Of a DNA stretch of 64,000 nt, positions 62,063-64,000 are shown in pieces; the first letter of the stretch is position 1; every line of letters starts with the position of its first letter. The notes beneath the pieces were generated by a model. It saw only the letters and a program-made list of their open reading frames with translations, was not told the origin of the DNA and did not search any database. The DNA comes from DATNPX01 sp036702975 (lineage in GTDB: Bacteria; Cyanobacteriota; Vampirovibrionia; Obscuribacterales; Obscuribacteraceae): positions 310,001 to 374,000 of the forward strand of contig DATNPX010000012.1 of the NCBI GenBank assembly GCA_036702975.1. Reading direction: 5' to 3'. The translations under genes were made by a program, and so were the position numbers.

Positions 62063-62899
62063 ATGGCAGGTTACAACATATTCGTGCTGGTAAAACAGGT
62101 GCCCGACCAGGGCTCTAAAGCCGGCATAAATCCGGACGGTACAATCGACCGCGCAAAGGCCAAACGCATGCTCAATCCGTTTGACCGTTACGCTTTGCAA
62201 GCAGCTCTTCACGTGAAGAAGACCTACGGCGGCACAGTTACCGCCATTTCAATGGGTCCGCCGCCAGCCGTCGAAATTCTAATGGAAGCGCTGGAGCACG
62301 GCGTCGACCGCGGCTTACTCTTATCCGACCGCCGTTTGGCGGCCTCAGACACGCTGGCTACGGCTTATGCGCTATACAAAACCGTTCTTTACGCCGGCAA
62401 GTTCGACATGATTTTCTGCGGATTGCAGACGACCGACGGCGATACGGCTCAAGTAGGTCCGCAGCTGGCAGAGCGCTTGAATCTACCGCAAGTCACCTAT
62501 TGCGAAGATTTCAAGATCGAGAACGGCAAAGCGCATGCACGGCGCATCATCGAGGGCGGTACACAGCAACTCGTTTGTGATTTGCCGCTACTCTTCACAG
62601 TCGCTAACTCCTATCATCCGCTTGAATACAAGTCGTTCCGCGGCGCTTACCGCGTGCAAAGACTAGCTAAAAACCCGGAAGAGATGAAGAAATACGTGCA
62701 GACTATCGACCTGGATATCATCGGTGCTGACATTGAGCGCTGTGGATTGAAAGGCTCGCCGACCATCGTCGCCTGGACTGAAAAGGTTGGCGACATCGGC
62801 GGCAACTGCTGCATGCATGAAGGTCACTCCGCAGACGTAATGGTCAGTGAAGTGTTTAATTCGACTAATGTCAAAGACTTTTTGGTGGCTAAGAAATAG
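62063..62899 (+). CDS. etfB: Electron transfer flavoprotein, beta subunit
   Basis: 278 residues from ATG 62063 (GGGGG just upstream). Family signature: NIFVLVKQVPDQG at the N-terminus, NPFDRYALQAALHVKKTYGG, VTAISMGPPPAVEILMEALE, and the AMP-binding region DMIFCGLQTTDGDTAQVGPQ. Partner of the alpha subunit, whose gene starts 2 bases after this stop. The pair carries electrons from acyl-CoA or other dehydrogenases to a quinone reductase. A FixA-like role is possible but no fixCX genes are in view. Confidence 0.92.
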   Translation: MAGYNIFVLVKQVPDQGSKAGINPDGTIDRAKAKRMLNPFDRYALQAALHVKKTYGGTVTAISMGPPPAVEILMEALEHGVDRGLLLSDRRLAASDTLATAYALYKTVLYAGKFDMIFCGLQTTDGDTAQVGPQLAERLNLPQVTYCEDFKIENGKAHARRIIEGGTQQLVCDLPLLFTVANSYHPLEYKSFRGAYRVQRLAKNPEEMKKYVQTIDLDIIGADIERCGLKGSPTIVAWTEKVGDIGGNCCMHEGHSADVMVSEVFNSTNVKDFLVAKK

Positions 62900-62901
62900 G
62901 T

Positions 62902-64000
62902 ATGAGCGACAATCCTCCCAAACCCGAAAAACAAGAACCAGACAGCTCGGTGCTTCAATACTGTCCTAAAGGCGAAGTGCTGGTGGTGGCTGAATTAATC
63001 ATGGGCGAGCTGCAGCCCGTCACGCTCGAGCTTCTCGGAGCCGGACGCATACTTGCCGACAAAATGGAACGCGAGTTGCGTTGCATAGTGCTCGGTCACA
63101 ACTTAGGTGATGTTCCACGGACACTGATTGAATACGGCGCTGACGTTGTTTACGTTGCCGATCATCCAGACCTCTATCTATACCGTACGCTGCCTTACCG
63201 TCGCGTCGTATGCGACTTCCTCGAGTCTCTGCCCGAGCCACCACATACGACACTACTCGGCAGCACAACGACTGGACGCGACCTAGCACCACGCATAGCG
63301 GCACACTTCGATACCGGTTTGACCGCAGATTGCACAGAGCTGGACATCGGTCCCTACGAACACAAAGCTAAGATGGACCCGACCAAAATCGGTCTCTATC
63401 CAAACTGCCTGTACGCCATTCGTCCCAGCTTCGGCGAAAGTTTGAAAGCTCGAATTCTTGGACCGTGGAAGAACCCGCAGATGGCCACAACTCGCCCTGG
63501 CGTCATGATTCCTAATCACAGAGATCCAAACCGCCAGGGAAAGATCATCCAAATTCCAGTCAATCTGAAACCAGAAGACAATCGCTTGATAGTAGCCGAA
63601 ACGCTGCGTGAAGTTTCAAAAGGCGTCAAGCTCACTGAAGCAGACGTAATCATCGCCGGTGGCTATGGACTGGGCAGTAAGGAAGGTTTCGATCTTTTGA
63701 TTGAACTCTCTAAATGCTTCGAAAATTCTGCCATCGCGGCTTCGAGAAAAGTGGTCGACCTCGGTTGGATTCCCTACAACCACCAGGTCGGTCAAACCGG
63801 CAAAACAGTAAGACCTAAGGTATACATGGCATTCGGCATTTCCGGTGCGATTCAGCACCGCGTTGGTATGTCGAAGTCTGGCTTGATCATCGCAGTGAAC
63901 AAAGACCCAGACGCGCCGATATTCAAGTTCGCCCATCACGGAATCGTCGGTGACCTCTACCAGATCATTCCGGAGATGACCAAACAGTTAAAGGAATCGC
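62902..64000 (+). CDS. etfA: Electron transfer flavoprotein, alpha subunit, 3' end beyond edge
   Basis: The frame from ATG 62902 stays open to the edge (366 codons), so the protein is nearly complete. GEVLVVAELIMGELQPVTLE begins the N-terminal Rossmann domain, and LLGSTTTGRDLAPRIAAHF, TGLTADCTELDI and ADVIIAGGYGLGSKEGFDLL follow. The FAD site VGQTGKTVRPKVYMAFGISG, then AIQHRVGM, IIAVNKDPDAPIFKFAHHG and IVGDLYQIIPEM is the family hallmark. It holds the FAD and partners etfB, two bases upstream. Slightly longer at the N-terminus (~22 residues) than most ETF alpha subunits. Confidence 0.93.
   Translation, partial: MSDNPPKPEKQEPDSSVLQYCPKGEVLVVAELIMGELQPVTLELLGAGRILADKMERELRCIVLGHNLGDVPRTLIEYGADVVYVADHPDLYLYRTLPYRRVVCDFLESLPEPPHTTLLGSTTTGRDLAPRIAAHFDTGLTADCTELDIGPYEHKAKMDPTKIGLYPNCLYAIRPSFGESLKARILGPWKNPQMATTRPGVMIPNHRDPNRQGKIIQIPVNLKPEDNRLIVAETLREVSKGVKLTEADVIIAGGYGLGSKEGFDLLIELSKCFENSAIAASRKVVDLGWIPYNHQVGQTGKTVRPKVYMAFGISGAIQHRVGMSKSGLIIAVNKDPDAPIFKFAHHGIVGDLYQIIPEMTKQLKES

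Noticed and set aside
62063..64000. FixAB nitrogen-fixation electron transfer
   Set aside because: The subunits are ETF-like, but no fixC, fixX or nif genes are visible, so the general ETF name is kept.

Overview
The window looks like chromosomal DNA of a non-photosynthetic bacterium near the Cyanobacteria, most plausibly a Vampirovibrionia/Melainabacteria (Obscuribacter-like) lineage. This is an inference. It rests on a long cyanobacterial-style IspH, roughly 50% G+C, many secreted TPR proteins, and a mix of heme, queuosine/pterin and EtfAB housekeeping genes with large unrecognised envelope proteins. No rRNA, tRNA, insertion sequence, phage gene or CRISPR array was seen. Many starts are GTG or TTG, and neighbouring genes are very often coupled by 4-base ATGA/GTGA/TTGA overlaps.

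Layout. 0-7.5 kb: a caspase-like protease cut by the left edge with its DUF4384 partner, a secreted alpha/beta hydrolase, a membrane protein, TPR proteins and an HTTM membrane gene with a small companion. 7.6-12.7 kb: a three-gene Tad-like locus made of a TadE-like pseudopilin, a Tad/von Willebrand A protein and a second TadE-like protein with a long Ser/Ala/Gln repeat tail. It ends in a strong terminator. 12.7-23.0 kb (minus strand): a compact run of envelope genes, comprising two tandem PTPS_related/YfhO-like giant membrane proteins, a second copy of the HTTM plus companion pair, a TPR/retropepsin-like protein and a TPR/thioredoxin-like protein.

23.3-30.8 kb (minus strand): a seven-gene cluster of three SDR/epimerases, an Mpo1-like protein, a GH3-type adenylating amido synthetase, an enolase-superfamily epimerase/racemase and an alpha/beta hydrolase with a Cys in the nucleophile position. 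I read it as an uncharacterised small-molecule pathway and the best candidate here for an undescribed system. 31-43.5 kb: mostly conserved genes, including a DUF1571 protein, an ICMT-like methyltransferase, an SRPBCC protein, an LRR protein with Ppx/GppA, hemG-hemE, a QueD-like enzyme, a TMEM175 channel coupled to a TrxR-like flavoprotein, and ispH.

43.9-56.5 kb: a Pro/Ala-rich protein with a restriction-endonuclease-like C-terminus, a tail-anchored pseudo-receiver, pterin carbinolamine dehydratase, a KGG stress protein, HtrA, a YkgJ-type Cys-cluster protein with an unusual start, an Sm-like protein and a very large repeat-bearing protein. 56.5-64 kb: the threonine-to-glycine pair kbl-tdh, a DUF885 protein and etfB-etfA, the latter running off the right edge.
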